From positions 845,162-909,161 of the forward strand of contig NZ_KV878783.1 of the NCBI RefSeq assembly GCF_001890765.1: 64,000 bases of DNA, in the 5' to 3' direction. Under the pieces are notes generated by a model. That model was given only the letters and a program-made list of their open reading frames with translations, had not been told where the DNA came from and made no database searches. Positions 1 to 9,723 of the stretch are shown here, in pieces; the first letter of the stretch is position 1, and every line of letters begins with the position of its first letter. Position numbers and translations under genes: made by a program. This DNA is from Spirulina major PCC 6313 (lineage in GTDB: Bacteria; Cyanobacteriota; Cyanobacteriia; Cyanobacteriales; Spirulinaceae).

Positions 1-1
1 C

Positions 2-127
2 TTCAGCCGTGCCGATCAAGCCCTCTACTATGCCAAACAAGCGGGACGGAACTGCTGCTACGCCAACATCACTCACCCCACCAGCCACCATCTCAACTGC
101 ACCCAACTCGCCCAAGATTGCCACTAG
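2..127 (+). CDS. GGDEF (diguanylate cyclase) protein, C-terminal end only
   Basis: An open frame enters from the left edge and stops at TAG 125-127. The visible 41 residues begin with RADQALYYAKQAGRNCC, which matches the closing helix of GGDEF domains (consensus ADxALYxAKxxGRN). In intact proteins this domain makes cyclic di-GMP from GTP. The GGDEF active-site loop lies outside the window, so activity and upstream sensory domains cannot be judged. After the domain there is only a short tail of about 25 residues rich in His, Thr and Cys. The family assignment rests on one motif but that motif is characteristic. Confidence 0.7.
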   Translation, partial: FSRADQALYYAKQAGRNCCYANITHPTSHHLNCTQLAQDCH

Positions 128-279
128 GGTCACGACACCCCTTAAGCCGTAGCTCACGGCGGATTGCCAAATTGCAGTCAAAGCCTATCGTTTAGCCACC
201 TAACCCACCCCACAATCAAGCCTGATTTTAGCTATGCCATGTCACTGCTACCGTGACCCAGCTAAGATAGTGAGATAGA

Positions 280-766
280 GTGAAATCATTGAATGAGACC
301 ATGGGACGAGGAAGACGAAATAAGATATTTCTCAGCCAAGAGCAGAGAGAACGGCTAGAAAAGATCAGCCGCAATGGACAGGCTCCGACCAAGAAAATCC
401 TTCACGCCCAGATCTTGCTAATGAGTGATGAAGGAGAAGGAGCAACGAGAAAATGGACAGATGTGGAAATCAGTGAAGCGTTAAATCTGCACGTCAACAC
501 AGTAGGTCGCATCCGGAAACAATTTCTAGAACAAGGAGAAGCGTCAGCCTTAGAACGAAAGGCAAGAAGCAAGCCCCCCGTAGACCCGATCGTAGATGGA
601 GAGACAGAAGTGCAAATCATCGCCCTGTATGCTTCAGACCCACCAGACGGGAGAGCGCATTGGAGTGTGAGGTTATTAACCCAAGAACTCAAACGGCGCA
701 CAATCGTGACTAAAATTTCGAGAGAAACAGTCAGACGAACGCTTCAAAAAACAAATTGTGTCTCTA
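280..766 (+). pseudogene. IS630-family transposase, N-terminal half (truncated)
   Basis: The frame encodes the helix-turn-helix half of an IS630 transposase; the likely start is ATG 301 (MGRGRRNK). It resembles ORF1 of the intact IS630 at 13443-14649: same HTH layout, the segment DPPDGRAHWSVRLL corresponding to EPPAGQGRWTLRLL, and the same end (VRRTLQKTN versus VRQLLKKTN). The DDE catalytic half is missing. Directly after the HTH part the sequence changes at about 767 into the inverted end of another IS630, which supplies the artificial C-terminus and stop at 787-789. No clear left terminal repeat was found. It is a dead remnant. Confidence 0.7.
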
Positions 767-850
767 GTGGACAGTCAAATGTTTATTGACGGGTAGCCAA
801 AGTCTACAATTCTTGCCTGTGGGCTTTTTCAGAAATAATTTACCCGTTAT
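767..850 (-). mobile_element. IS630-family end remnant, inverted
   Basis: Read on the minus strand this piece gives ...KSPQARIVDFGYPSINI and a stop, matching the extreme C-terminus of the intact IS630 DDE protein (ADARLKLQHLYPSIDC). It is followed by a terminal repeat: CTAGTGGACAGTCAA on the plus strand, against CTAGTGTCCAGTCAA at the intact copy's right end. An in-frame TGA just upstream of the conserved tail shows it is dead. It is probably what is left of an IS630 that inserted into the 280-766 element. The inner boundary near 850 is approximate. Confidence 0.55.
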
Positions 851-903
851 TATCTTTTTGGCTTAGCACGAGGAAGCGTTGGTTGGCGGCGTTGATCCTG
901 AAC

Positions 904-3900
904 CTACCAGGGGCTGCCGACTAAGGTGAAGCCACTCCAATAGAAAGGATGGGTTAAATCGAGGTCGTATTGGGCGAGGCCGGGCGGGAGGTCAAGATTG
1001 GCGATCGCACCGTCGCGGATGGTCGTTTGACCCCGGAGCAAATTGAGTTGGGCTTGGCGGAGGGCTTCGGCTTTAATTAGCGGCGTGGGGGCATTGAGTT
1101 GAGCATAGAATTGATCCATCAGTCCCAACGTGCCCAGATCCGACACTTGCCACAGACTCGCCAGGGCAGACTTGACCCCCGCCTGCACCGCCAACCCCGC
1201 AAACCCCAGTTCCACGGTTGGATCATCAAACGCAGTGTCACAGGCACTAAGCACCAGCAATTCTACCGGCGGCGCATTGTTCCAGCCCAGGGTTCGCAGG
1301 TCAGAAATGAGTAATCGTTCATCCCAGAGTTGGATATAGGCTTGATCTAGCTGATCGGGTTGAAAGGCGGCATGGGTGGCGAGGTGGATGACGTTAAAGG
1401 TGCGATCGCGGCTATAGGTGCGTAAATTTTCCAGGGTAAAGTCTTGGTTGAGAAAGGCTCGGCTAGTGGGGTTTTGGGTGATGCTTTGGAGTTCGAGGGG
1501 GACGCTGGGCAGGTCTTGCAACCGGTCAAACTCCGATGCACCCATGGCGAGGACGGTGGGATTTTGCACCGAGCGATAGGTGCGATCGGTGAGGCTGAGG
1601 CTGGGGACTTGGCCGAGGCTGTATTTTTCAACGAGGAACCGCTCACCATCGTAGAGCGCCGCGAGGGGAATTGTCCGCAGGGCTTCGCTCATGGAAAACA
1701 CCAGGGTATCAACATCAAGGTCGGCTAGATACGGCTCCAGGGGGCGAATTAACCAATCGTAAAGCTGGCTGGCTGAGGTTTGATACCCATTTCCTAACCC
1801 CTGAATCCGACGGCGGAAGGTGGTGACGGTGCGGTTGAGGGTGGCGCGATCGGCTTCGGGAATGATCTGACGGATGACTTTGCTATCGGGGGTGATTAAG
1901 ATCAGTTCTATGGCATCGGGTAAGCTCAACGCATAGATGAAGCCGTAGGATGTGCCGGTTTGTTCCCGAATGTAGGTGAAGAGTTCGGCGAGGTCGGGGG
2001 TGTTGGTTTGGTTAGGTGTGCCTTGATTGTTCAAGAGTTGGGCAAAAACATCGGTGCGATCGCCCTCCTCGGCATCACTGCTACTGGTTTGAGGGGTCTG
2101 AGCGCCGGCGAGTTGTTGAAAGGCGGCGGTATAGTCCTGACTCATGAGCCGATCAATTTGGGACAGGGTTGCGATGATTTTGGGATCACCCAGGGAGTTA
2201 ACAGTATTGGTGCGGATTTGAATCGCGGGAGAATGGGCCCTCGGTTGCTCCACGTAGCGATCGGATGGGTTAAGGTCGTCCATCCCCCCCACAAAATCCT
2301 CGTCATTGTCGCAAATCACGGGACATTGGCGGCGAATTCGCAAATCCCCGAAGTCCAAATTCTGTTCGTAAATGCCCGTTTCCAGGGTGGTTAAGCCTGT
2401 GGTGATCCACCCGGATGTGCCGCTGCGATTACTGCGCACCGCTTCGCCGACGCGGAAGGGATTTAATCCCCCATGGAGAATATTGACCTGCCCACTGTTC
2501 CACGCTCCGGCAGCGGTTCGCCCGGCGGTGGAAATGCTGACCTCCACGGGAAAATCATTAATTTCACTGAACAGACTACGGGCGATCGCGCCATCGATTT
2601 GCATAAACCCCAAGGTATTGAGGGTGACATCTCCCCCACGTCCCACGCGGGCTTCGGTATTGATTGCGCCGGTCTGAATCGTTTGAGCGGCCCGCAGGCT
2701 CACCGCGCCGGCATTGCCGCTGGTGGTGGCGGTGGTGGCGATCGCGCCGGTGGCGATGCGGCGGCCAGCGGTGAGGGTAATTGCCCCGCCGCCGGTGGCG
2801 CTGCTCGTATCTAGGGAGCCGGTGGTAATCCGATTGGCTGCGGTGAGGGCGATCGCACCCATTGCTCCGTCTGGAGTTGCCACGGTTTTTAAATCCCCCG
2901 TGCGAATTTGATCCCCCGCCGTCAAGGTCACATTGCCTGCTGTTAAGGTTAAGCCGGTGATGTCGATCGTGGTGGCGGCGGTTAAGGTCAGGGCCTCGTT
3001 AGTCTGCACATCCCCCGTTAACAAAATCCGCCCCGTTCCCCCCAAAGACACCCGATTGCGCCCATAGAGGTCAAGGTCTAAATTGCCATCATGATTGGCG
3101 ATCGTCACTGTGCCGGAATCACTATAAATCCCGCCCCCCGATCCCGTGGCTTGATTATTGCGGAGCCGCACCTGATCGAGGGTTAACGCCCCCGTCCCGG
3201 TATGGTTAATCCCCGCCCCATTGCCCGCCACCCGGCCATTTTGAATCCGGATATTTTGGAGCGTTGCGGTATCGGCGGCAATATTAAATACACGGGTGCG
3301 ATTCTGACCGCTCACCGTCGCCCCATTGCCGTCAATCGTCAGGTTATCCGTGGCCCAAGCGATTTCACTGTTTAACTGCACTGAACGAGAGGCATCGGCA
3401 AAAGTGACCGTATCCCCAGCGGCAGCGGCGGCGATTTGCGATCGCAACGTTCCCACCCCCGCATCGTCATAGTTCGTCACGGTCAGGGTGGCTAATTTCC
3501 CCGACCATTGCTCTAGGGTGGTCACCGGAAAGGGATTGTGCGCCTCAATGGCCCCCGTGCTGCGTTCTAATCCCCAATCCGCGCCATAGTTGGCGCTGCC
3601 GGTAGCATTGAGCGATGCGGCTACATCTGCTCCCGTGAAATCGGCCAAACTGGTCATCAGCGCATCCCCCGTCGCCCCCAAGGCCGTAAAACAGCTATAC
3701 AACAGCAGATCTGCCCCCGCCGTCAGAGAATCCGACCAGGTTTGCAACTGGGTTTGATAGTCCTGCACCGTCTCGCTCGTAATCCACTGATTCCCAAACC
3801 AAAAATTCCCCGCATTCCCCTCCGCCACGATCGCCACCGATGCCAAGGGGCCCACGGCATCACTCAATTCGGCTAACTGTGTCGTTGCGATCGCCAGCCC

Positions 3901-4914
3901 GTCTTTATCCCGTTTCACCATCTGCGTCACCGTCCCCGCCGCCCCTCCAAACAGCAGCGCCTCCGCCTGATCCGCCCGCTGATCAATAAACACCGCCTGA
4001 TTCGGATTCAGCCCCCCCTCGCTGAACCGCGCCACCCGCACATCACCCCCGACCATTGCCGGAGTCGTCACCGTCACCCGATCCGCCGCCCACAGATCCA
4101 CCCGATCCCCCGTCACCTCCCCTTCTAAATGCACCGAACCCGTCACCACCGCCGCCTCAGTGGTCACCGCGCCCCCCGTCAACAACGCCGGTAAATCCGT
4201 CGGTGCAATCCCCGCTGCGATCGCCTCCAGCGGCACTTCCACACTCAACAGCGATCCCTTCGGAGTCACCTTCACCCACCGTTCCCCCGGAACCGCCGCC
4301 AACGTCACGCCATCACCCTGAATCGTCCCCGTATTGATAATCGTGCCACCGAGGAGATGCACCCCCCGCCCGGCGGTCAACGTCCCCGCATTAATAATGG
4401 CCCCCGGCGTTTCACTCAAAAACGCAAACTGATGCGGCTCCCCCACCAACGTTGCGTAGTCATTCGCCCCCGACGCATCCCACCAGCCCCCCTCAAAACC
4501 AATGCGATCGGCCGTCGTCGCCCAGAAATCCCCCCCCACATCCAGCCGCGCCCCCGTCCCAAACACAATCCCCGCCGGATTGATCAGGTATAGGTTAGAG
4601 TCCGCGCCACTCACCTGCAACAGCCCATGAATCACCGACGGATCGCCCCCCGTCACCCGCCCCAGAATATTCGTCACCGTCGAATTACTCAAAAAACTGG
4701 CGATTTCACCCGAATTTAACCCCAATTTCGCAAAACTATGGAACAGATTCGCCCCTGCTTGAGTTCCCCCCTCAATGGTGTAGGTTATGCCGTTGTAGTC
4801 AATCACTGTGCCCGTGCCATCGGCGGCGGGGATGATGGATTGGGCCACTGCCGGCATTGCACCGAAAAGGCTACCCACAGTGAGAAATAGAGGCAGAGCA
4901 AGGGGTTTAGACAT
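904..4914 (-). CDS. Secreted TPS-domain / DUF4347 / CHAT-protease protein
   Basis: A 1336-residue protein. Residues 1-25 form a signal peptide (MSKPLALPLFLTVG... AVAQS). Residues about 30-220 match the two-partner-secretion (haemagg_act) domain, with motifs NLFHSFAKL, GRVTGGDPS and NLYLINPAGIVFG. The middle part (about 300-470) resembles DUF4347 (LLLYSCFTALGATG, GADWGLE). A repetitive beta-helix-like region follows, with TLRSQIAAAAAGDTVTFADA and recurring GxIxLTA repeats. The C-terminus is a CHAT caspase-like peptidase with catalytic His1181 in HLATHA and Cys1225 in LSACDTA. TPS proteins normally leave through a dedicated Omp85-type TpsB porin; none is encoded in this window. The combination suggests a surface-exposed or released protease. 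The domain calls are from motif recognition and the substrate is unknown. Confidence 0.85.
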   Translation of the reverse strand: MSKPLALPLFLTVGSLFGAMPAVAQSIIPAADGTGTVIDYNGITYTIEGGTQAGANLFHSFAKLGLNSGEIASFLSNSTVTNILGRVTGGDPSVIHGLLQVSGADSNLYLINPAGIVFGTGARLDVGGDFWATTADRIGFEGGWWDASGANDYATLVGEPHQFAFLSETPGAIINAGTLTAGRGVHLLGGTIINTGTIQGDGVTLAAVPGERWVKVTPKGSLLSVEVPLEAIAAGIAPTDLPALLTGGAVTTEAAVVTGSVHLEGEVTGDRVDLWAADRVTVTTPAMVGGDVRVARFSEGGLNPNQAVFIDQRADQAEALLFGGAAGTVTQMVKRDKDGLAIATTQLAELSDAVGPLASVAIVAEGNAGNFWFGNQWITSETVQDYQTQLQTWSDSLTAGADLLLYSCFTALGATGDALMTSLADFTGADVAASLNATGSANYGADWGLERSTGAIEAHNPFPVTTLEQWSGKLATLTVTNYDDAGVGTLRSQIAAAAAGDTVTFADASRSVQLNSEIAWATDNLTIDGNGATVSGQNRTRVFNIAADTATLQNIRIQNGRVAGNGAGINHTGTGALTLDQVRLRNNQATGSGGGIYSDSGTVTIANHDGNLDLDLYGRNRVSLGGTGRILLTGDVQTNEALTLTAATTIDITGLTLTAGNVTLTAGDQIRTGDLKTVATPDGAMGAIALTAANRITTGSLDTSSATGGGAITLTAGRRIATGAIATTATTSGNAGAVSLRAAQTIQTGAINTEARVGRGGDVTLNTLGFMQIDGAIARSLFSEINDFPVEVSISTAGRTAAGAWNSGQVNILHGGLNPFRVGEAVRSNRSGTSGWITTGLTTLETGIYEQNLDFGDLRIRRQCPVICDNDEDFVGGMDDLNPSDRYVEQPRAHSPAIQIRTNTVNSLGDPKIIATLSQIDRLMSQDYTAAFQQLAGAQTPQTSSSDAEEGDRTDVFAQLLNNQGTPNQTNTPDLAELFTYIREQTGTSYGFIYALSLPDAIELILITPDSKVIRQIIPEADRATLNRTVTTFRRRIQGLGNGYQTSASQLYDWLIRPLEPYLADLDVDTLVFSMSEALRTIPLAALYDGERFLVEKYSLGQVPSLSLTDRTYRSVQNPTVLAMGASEFDRLQDLPSVPLELQSITQNPTSRAFLNQDFTLENLRTYSRDRTFNVIHLATHAAFQPDQLDQAYIQLWDERLLISDLRTLGWNNAPPVELLVLSACDTAFDDPTVELGFAGLAVQAGVKSALASLWQVSDLGTLGLMDQFYAQLNAPTPLIKAEALRQAQLNLLRGQTTIRDGAIANLDLPPGLAQYDLDLTHPFYWSGFTLVGSPW

Positions 4915-5546
4915 GGTTTAAAAATGGGATGGACGATGAAACAGCAGGGATGAGGGGGGATGGACGGGAACGGCGGTCAACTCAATGCAGAATGAGGGAG
5001 GGCAAATGTTCGCATTTTTTGTCCTGATTTACCCACTGTAGCCGATCAACAGAGGTTTTCAACCCTCACGCTAGGTGCAAAGATACGGCTGATTTGACCG
5101 ATCATTTCAAGACAAAAGAGGCGATTTTTTGACAGGTCAAAAAAATTTACAGATCTCAATCTCACATTTTTTGACAGTATTGATCCGCTCAGAACTTAGC
5201 ATGATAGCCTTCTCAAATGGGTAAACTATTCCAAAGACCTATTGAGTAATTATTCCTATGCTTGGCAGTACCGGAAGAGTTTCCGAGGGGATTCTAGATG
5301 TTCAGTGTTATCGGTGTAGAGCAAGGGGTTTTGTGATGGATTTTCAGACTGCGTTTGAGGTGCGATCGCTCCGCCTCAATCCGTACCATCAAGTCCATTA
5401 AGGGAGTCTATTCGTGGTTGCAACATTTCGTTAGAATCCACCGATCGCACGAGTCATTGAGGTTAGAATTAAACAGGATTAAATCGATTCAATCGACGGA
5501 ATCAGGGCCCTGCCACGCACCCTCAACGAGTTCACAAAATCCCCCC
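4915..5546. other. Intergenic region between divergent TPS-CHAT and chemoreceptor genes
   Basis: About 630 bp without a convincing gene. It is AT-richer than its surroundings. It carries a perfect palindrome at 5125-5144 and a direct repeat of ATTTTTTGACAG at 5124-5135 and 5166-5177. An in-frame upstream extension of the chemoreceptor frame (from 5355) is judged untranslated, because it lacks a good start and codes a low-complexity sequence. Confidence 0.5.
5125..5144. promoter_or_regulatory. Perfect palindrome, possible operator
   Basis: TTTTTTGACAGGTCAAAAAA has two 9-base arms around AG. The left half recurs 42 bp away as ATTTTTTGACAG (5166-5177), which is about four helical turns. It lies between two divergently transcribed genes, so an operator is more likely than a terminator. 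The binding protein is unknown. Confidence 0.35.
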
Positions 5547-7025
5547 ATGAAGCTGATCAACATCAACGCTCAAGCTAAAACCTGGAAACTCAGAACAATG
5601 ATGGCTTTGGGTTTGGGACTGGTCGCATTGATTAACATGATTGTCAGTGCGATCGCCTATTCAACTAACAGTAGCGTGATCAAAACCATTACCTCTGTTG
5701 GTCATACCCACGAGGTCAAGTCTAACATTCGCCTCCTCGAAAAAGTGTTAGTGGATGCAGAAACCGGTCAACGGGGCTTTATTTTCGCAGGCAGTGACAG
5801 CTTTCTAGAACCGTATGATCAAAGTCTTGAAGCTATTGATCGTGTCTTTCAAGATCTGTATCAGTTAACCAGTGATAACCCGCTACAAACTCAAAATTTA
5901 GATGATCTAAGACCTATCATTGATGAAAAAATAGCCGAACTCAATCAAACCATTCGTCTTAAAAAAAGTAGGCAAGAAGAACAACTGATGGCACTGGTGA
6001 AATCTGAGCTTGGTAAGCGATTGATGGATGAAATTCGATCTAGGCTTCATGAGATGTATGAGATTGAAGATGAATTGCTGCTAGTCCGACAAAGTGACGC
6101 TATGCAGGCAAGACGATGGATGCAATTTTCGCTCTTGTCTGGGACGATCAGCCTATTATTCTTAATCTTTTTCATCTATCGATTGATTGAAAATAACGTC
6201 ATTCTACCCATCGAAGATGTTGCGCTAAGCTTAACATCCATGTCGTCTCAATTGGCGAGTACGATTGAAGAACAGGAAAATGTTACGAGTCAGCAGGCTG
6301 CTTCCATGAGCCAAACGACAGCAACCATTAGTGAACTGGCCGCCTCTTCTCAACATATGGCGAGTCAAGCGGAATCGAGTTCTGCCCAAGGAAAACAAGT
6401 GATTACGCTCACGGAAACGGGTCAGGATTCGATGCAATCTTCAATCCAGAAAGTCACGATCTTGCACGATAATTCTGAAAAAATCACCCACCATACACAA
6501 CGTCTTGAATCCCAAACGGCTCAAATTGGTTTGATTTCTAATTTGGTGAGTGAGATTGCGATGCAAACGGAGTTGTTGGCGTTAAATGCCGCGATTGAGG
6601 CGGTGCGGGCGGGGGAGAATGGCAAGGGGTTTGGGGTTGTTGCGTCTGAAATTCGGAAGCTGGCGGATCAAAGTAAGCATTCAGCAACTCAAATCAATGG
6701 CTTGGTTCAAGAGATTAAACAGTCGATTACGGCAACGACGAAAGTTACCGCAGTCGGGACAGAAAAAATCAATCAATTAATGGAGGTGCTGCAATCCAAT
6801 GCGGCGATTTTTGAAACGGTGGTGACTGCTGTGCATACGGTGGTGCTCAATTCTCAACAAATTGCCGCCAATGTGAAGCAGCAAGATATTGCCTTGCAAC
6901 AAATTACGGAGGTGGTGACGAGTATTAACCAAGGGGCGGCCCAAACGGTGATTGGTATTGGTGAAACGCGCACGAGTACGGAACAGTTAAAGCACAATGC
7001 GCTGACGTTGTCGAATTTGGTTTGA
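5547..7025 (+). CDS. Methyl-accepting chemotaxis protein with CHASE3-like sensor
   Basis: A 492-residue chemoreceptor from ATG 5547 (MKLININAQAK). TM1 spans about residues 18-40. The periplasmic domain has the CHASE3-like signature AETGQRGFIFAGSDSFLEPY. TM2 spans about 190-210 (LLSGTISLLFLIFFIYRL). A long coiled coil leads to the signalling hairpin with EIAMQTELLALNAAIEAVRA and GENGKGFGVVASEIRKLADQ, the CheA/CheW contact tip of MCPs. No obvious HAMP domain is visible between TM2 and the coil. Such receptors feed CheA kinases that control phototaxis or pilus motility in cyanobacteria; no che genes are in the window. The ligand is unknown. Confidence 0.9.
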   Translation: MKLININAQAKTWKLRTMMALGLGLVALINMIVSAIAYSTNSSVIKTITSVGHTHEVKSNIRLLEKVLVDAETGQRGFIFAGSDSFLEPYDQSLEAIDRVFQDLYQLTSDNPLQTQNLDDLRPIIDEKIAELNQTIRLKKSRQEEQLMALVKSELGKRLMDEIRSRLHEMYEIEDELLLVRQSDAMQARRWMQFSLLSGTISLLFLIFFIYRLIENNVILPIEDVALSLTSMSSQLASTIEEQENVTSQQAASMSQTTATISELAASSQHMASQAESSSAQGKQVITLTETGQDSMQSSIQKVTILHDNSEKITHHTQRLESQTAQIGLISNLVSEIAMQTELLALNAAIEAVRAGENGKGFGVVASEIRKLADQSKHSATQINGLVQEIKQSITATTKVTAVGTEKINQLMEVLQSNAAIFETVVTAVHTVVLNSQQIAANVKQQDIALQQITEVVTSINQGAAQTVIGIGETRTSTEQLKHNALTLSNLV

Positions 7026-7198
7026 TGGGCTGCTTTGGGGGTGCGATCGCACGGCCTCCGCGTGTTTTTTCTGCTCAACGGATCGGCAGTCCTGTATCGT
7101 TGAACCATAGTCCTCTGCTGAAGCCAAAACCCTATGTCTGATCATTGCGATCGCCTCCTCATCGTTTGGCCCTGGATCACGACGATGGAGGGGTAGCC

Positions 7199-7915
7199 AT
7201 GACCTGCGATCGCCCGTTGTCGTCTTGCCGCCAATCCACCCGGATTGATCTCAACGCCCTGATCCAAGCCCCCGATCCCTACGACTTTTTTACCTTTAAA
7301 CCGCACCTCAAAAAACTGATCCTGTCCGGAGCCGCCGATGCCCAACATCTCAGCATTCTCTGGTACACGATCCCCAATGGCAGCGTCGGACAGCACTACC
7401 ACACCCAAACCGAAGCCATCTACACGATCCACGGCTCCCAAACCGATACGAATGGGGTCTATCCCACCGGCTCCCTGGCCTTCAACCCCCCCGGCAGTGC
7501 CCACGCCATCACCCACAGCAGCGGTTTTTTTCTGTTGGCCTATGCCTCCCCGCCCAATTTTGACCCCATTGCTCCCGATCCCACCGCGTCCCCCATCCAG
7601 ATCAACGCCCTCGCCCCAGACCTCGATACCCAATACCCCTTTACCCCTGTTCACGAGGCTGTTTCGGTCTACCCGATCCCCCTCGATCCGGCGGGGGGCA
7701 TCCGTGCCGAGTTGGTGAACCTGACCGCTGCCGGACAATATATCTATCGGGGCAATTGTCTGCTGGTGCTGCAAGGGTGTTGTACCCTCGACGGTACACC
7801 TGCGGATCGCCATCACTTGGTTGTTACCCCTAGCCTCGACCCGCAATCCTACCGAGTGGGGGGGATGGGCGATCGCTGTCTGGTGTTGGGACTTGCGTTT
7901 GAGTTCTCGGCTTGA
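7199..7915 (+). CDS. Cupin-domain protein
   Basis: 238 residues from ATG 7199, preceded by a GGAGGGG Shine-Dalgarno; an earlier TTG (7145) is possible but weaker. Residues about 50-115 form a cupin barrel: LSILWYTIPNGSVGQHYHTQTEAIYTIHGS carries the metal-binding HxHxxxE pattern, and GSLAFNPPGSAHAITHSSG resembles cupin motif 2. A second, degenerate barrel may follow (AELVNLTAAGQYIYRGNCLLVLQGC). It resembles bicupin or ChrR-type cupins. Substrate and role are unknown. It stands alone between a chemoreceptor and a repeat region. Confidence 0.75.
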   Translation: MTCDRPLSSCRQSTRIDLNALIQAPDPYDFFTFKPHLKKLILSGAADAQHLSILWYTIPNGSVGQHYHTQTEAIYTIHGSQTDTNGVYPTGSLAFNPPGSAHAITHSSGFFLLAYASPPNFDPIAPDPTASPIQINALAPDLDTQYPFTPVHEAVSVYPIPLDPAGGIRAELVNLTAAGQYIYRGNCLLVLQGCCTLDGTPADRHHLVVTPSLDPQSYRVGGMGDRCLVLGLAFEFSA

Positions 7916-7947
7916 ATGGTGCTACTGCTAATAGATAATGTGCCACT

Positions 7948-8091
7948 GTTGACCTAGCCTGCATTTGATCCTCTGAATCAGCAGCAGCGAGCTAGAAGCT
8001 CGCACTACAGAGGATTAAAGTTGACCTAGCCTGCATTTGATCCTCTGAATCAGCAGCAGCGAGCTAGAAGCTCGCACTACAGAGGATTAAA
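7948..8091. repeat. 72-bp tandem duplication containing a palindrome
   Basis: Two perfect adjacent copies of a 72-bp unit (7948-8019 and 8020-8091). Each contains GCGAGCTAGAAGCTCGC, a 7-bp stem with a 3-nt loop. This is the inverse orientation of the palindrome repeated in the 40868-41988 array and seen at 21596 and 63308. The outer bases TCCTCTG/CAGAGGA extend the pairing. Confidence 0.9.
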
Positions 8092-8142
8092 GCCAGAGCT
8101 AGACTCGCAACTTGGGTTATGGAGCAGCAGCAGGCTTGACTG

Positions 8143-9714
8143 TTATGGGGTGGGGGGTTGGCGGGTTCCGGTTTTGACATCGACGAAACGACTGCGAGCC
8201 GTGGTGCGGAGGTGTTCCACGTCTTCGCGGCGAGAGACGGAGAGGGGGACGGTGGATTCAATTTCGAGGATGAGGAGATCGGTGTCGAGGGCTTGTTTGA
8301 GGTAGAGGGCGCGGTAGAGGGCTGAGACGATCGCTTGTTCAATTTCGGCCCCACTGAAGCCGTGGGTGGCTTGGATCAGGCGGGGGAGATCGAAGGTTTC
8401 GAGGGGTTGATGGTGCGATCGCAGGTGAATCGTCAGGATCGCCGCCCGCTCCTGCTCGTCTGGTAGATCCACAAAAAAGATCTCATCAAATCGCCCCTTG
8501 CGCAGCAATTCCGGCGGCAGTTGGGTTAAATCATTGGCCGTCGCCACCACAAACACCTCTTGAGACTTTTCCTGTAACCAGGTGAGGAAGGCCCCAAACA
8601 GCCGCCGACTCAGGCCCCCATCACTGCCACCGCTGTCGGTGCTGCCCAAACTTTTTTCAATCTCATCAATCCACAACACCGTCGGCGCGATCGATTCGGC
8701 GAGGGTGACGGCGCGGCGAAAATTGCGATCGGATTCGCCGACATATTTATCGTAGAGCCGCCCCATGTCCAGCTTGATCAAGGGTAAACGCCATTCGCGG
8801 GCGATGGTTTTGGCGGCGAGGGACTTACCGCAGCCCTGTACCCCGACGATCAAGATGCCTTTGGGGGGTGGGAGTTTGAGGTCGCGGGCTTCGCTGGAAA
8901 AGCCGACGCGGGCGCGTTTGAGCCATTGTTTCAACCCGACGAAGCCGCCGAGGTTGGCTTGGTTTTCTGAGGCGGGGAAATATTCGAGCAGGCCGTCGGC
9001 TTGGATGACTTGGGCTTTGCGGTGGAGGATGCGGTTAATGTCCTCGGCGGTGAGTTTGCCGTCTTCGAGGGCGGCGTAGGCCACCACTTGGCGGGCTTGG
9101 ATTAGGGTCATGCCGCTGAGGGCGCGGACGAGTTCTTTGAGTTCGTGGTCTTGGAGTTCGACTTTGACTTGTTGCTTGCGTTGGTTGAGCGATCGCACCA
9201 CCTCGGACACCACTTTATACAGTTCATCCCGCCCCGGCAGTTTCAAATCATAAAACACCGTCTCATGGGCGATCGCTGTCGGTAATTCCAACGCTGTCCC
9301 CGTCAACACCAATGCGCCGCGATTTTTCCGCAACAATCGCGCCAAATTCCGAATCTGTCGCGCCACCTCATCATCTTTTAAATACCCCCCAAAATCCTTG
9401 AGCAGATACACCGCTTTCCGGTTCAATGTTTCGAGATGACAGAGCATATCCAGGGGTTTTTGGGTGTTTTCATACACCGTCATCGGATTGCCACTGTCCG
9501 GGGTGCATTCATTCAGTTGGGGCGCGAACTTACTGCCGGGGGACAGATACAAGCCCCGATTCACCGTCCATTCAAAGAGGGGAATATGGAGTTCTCGCGT
9601 CATTCCTTTGAGGACATTTTCTACCCGTTCTTCTTCCACGGTTTCCATGGCGATGATCGGATGGAAAGATTGGACGAGCAGTTTAAGATCGTAAATACTG
9701 GCGGCTAAATTCAT
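8143..9714 (-). CDS. ycf46: Ycf46-like AAA+ ATPase
   Basis: 523 residues from ATG 9714 ([13 protein letters not shown]). An upstream TTG (9738) is unlikely because it lies inside an inserted repeat. The N-terminal 240 residues match the conserved Ycf46 region ([18 protein letters not shown]). The AAA+ module follows: Walker A GVQGCGKS at 291-298, Walker B VLWIDE with D350-E351, a [16 protein letters not shown] segment and an [12 protein letters not shown] arginine-finger region. Ycf46 proteins are found in cyanobacteria and red-lineage plastids and are implicated in inorganic-carbon responses; this role is family knowledge. The gene follows the M50-like gene on the same strand. Their original spacing was only 7 bp before a 210-bp MITE inserted directly upstream of this start codon. 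Confidence 0.85.
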   Translation of the reverse strand: MNLAASIYDLKLLVQSFHPIIAMETVEEERVENVLKGMTRELHIPLFEWTVNRGLYLSPGSKFAPQLNECTPDSGNPMTVYENTQKPLDMLCHLETLNRKAVYLLKDFGGYLKDDEVARQIRNLARLLRKNRGALVLTGTALELPTAIAHETVFYDLKLPGRDELYKVVSEVVRSLNQRKQQVKVELQDHELKELVRALSGMTLIQARQVVAYAALEDGKLTAEDINRILHRKAQVIQADGLLEYFPASENQANLGGFVGLKQWLKRARVGFSSEARDLKLPPPKGILIVGVQGCGKSLAAKTIAREWRLPLIKLDMGRLYDKYVGESDRNFRRAVTLAESIAPTVLWIDEIEKSLGSTDSGGSDGGLSRRLFGAFLTWLQEKSQEVFVVATANDLTQLPPELLRKGRFDEIFFVDLPDEQERAAILTIHLRSHHQPLETFDLPRLIQATHGFSGAEIEQAIVSALYRALYLKQALDTDLLILEIESTVPLSVSRREDVEHLRTTARSRFVDVKTGTRQPPTP

Positions 9715-9723
9715 GGTGTGGTT

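Noticed and set aside
5355..5546. 64-residue N-terminal extension of the chemoreceptor
   Set aside because: Basic low-complexity sequence without TM or signal. ATG 5547 gives a normal MCP N-terminus.
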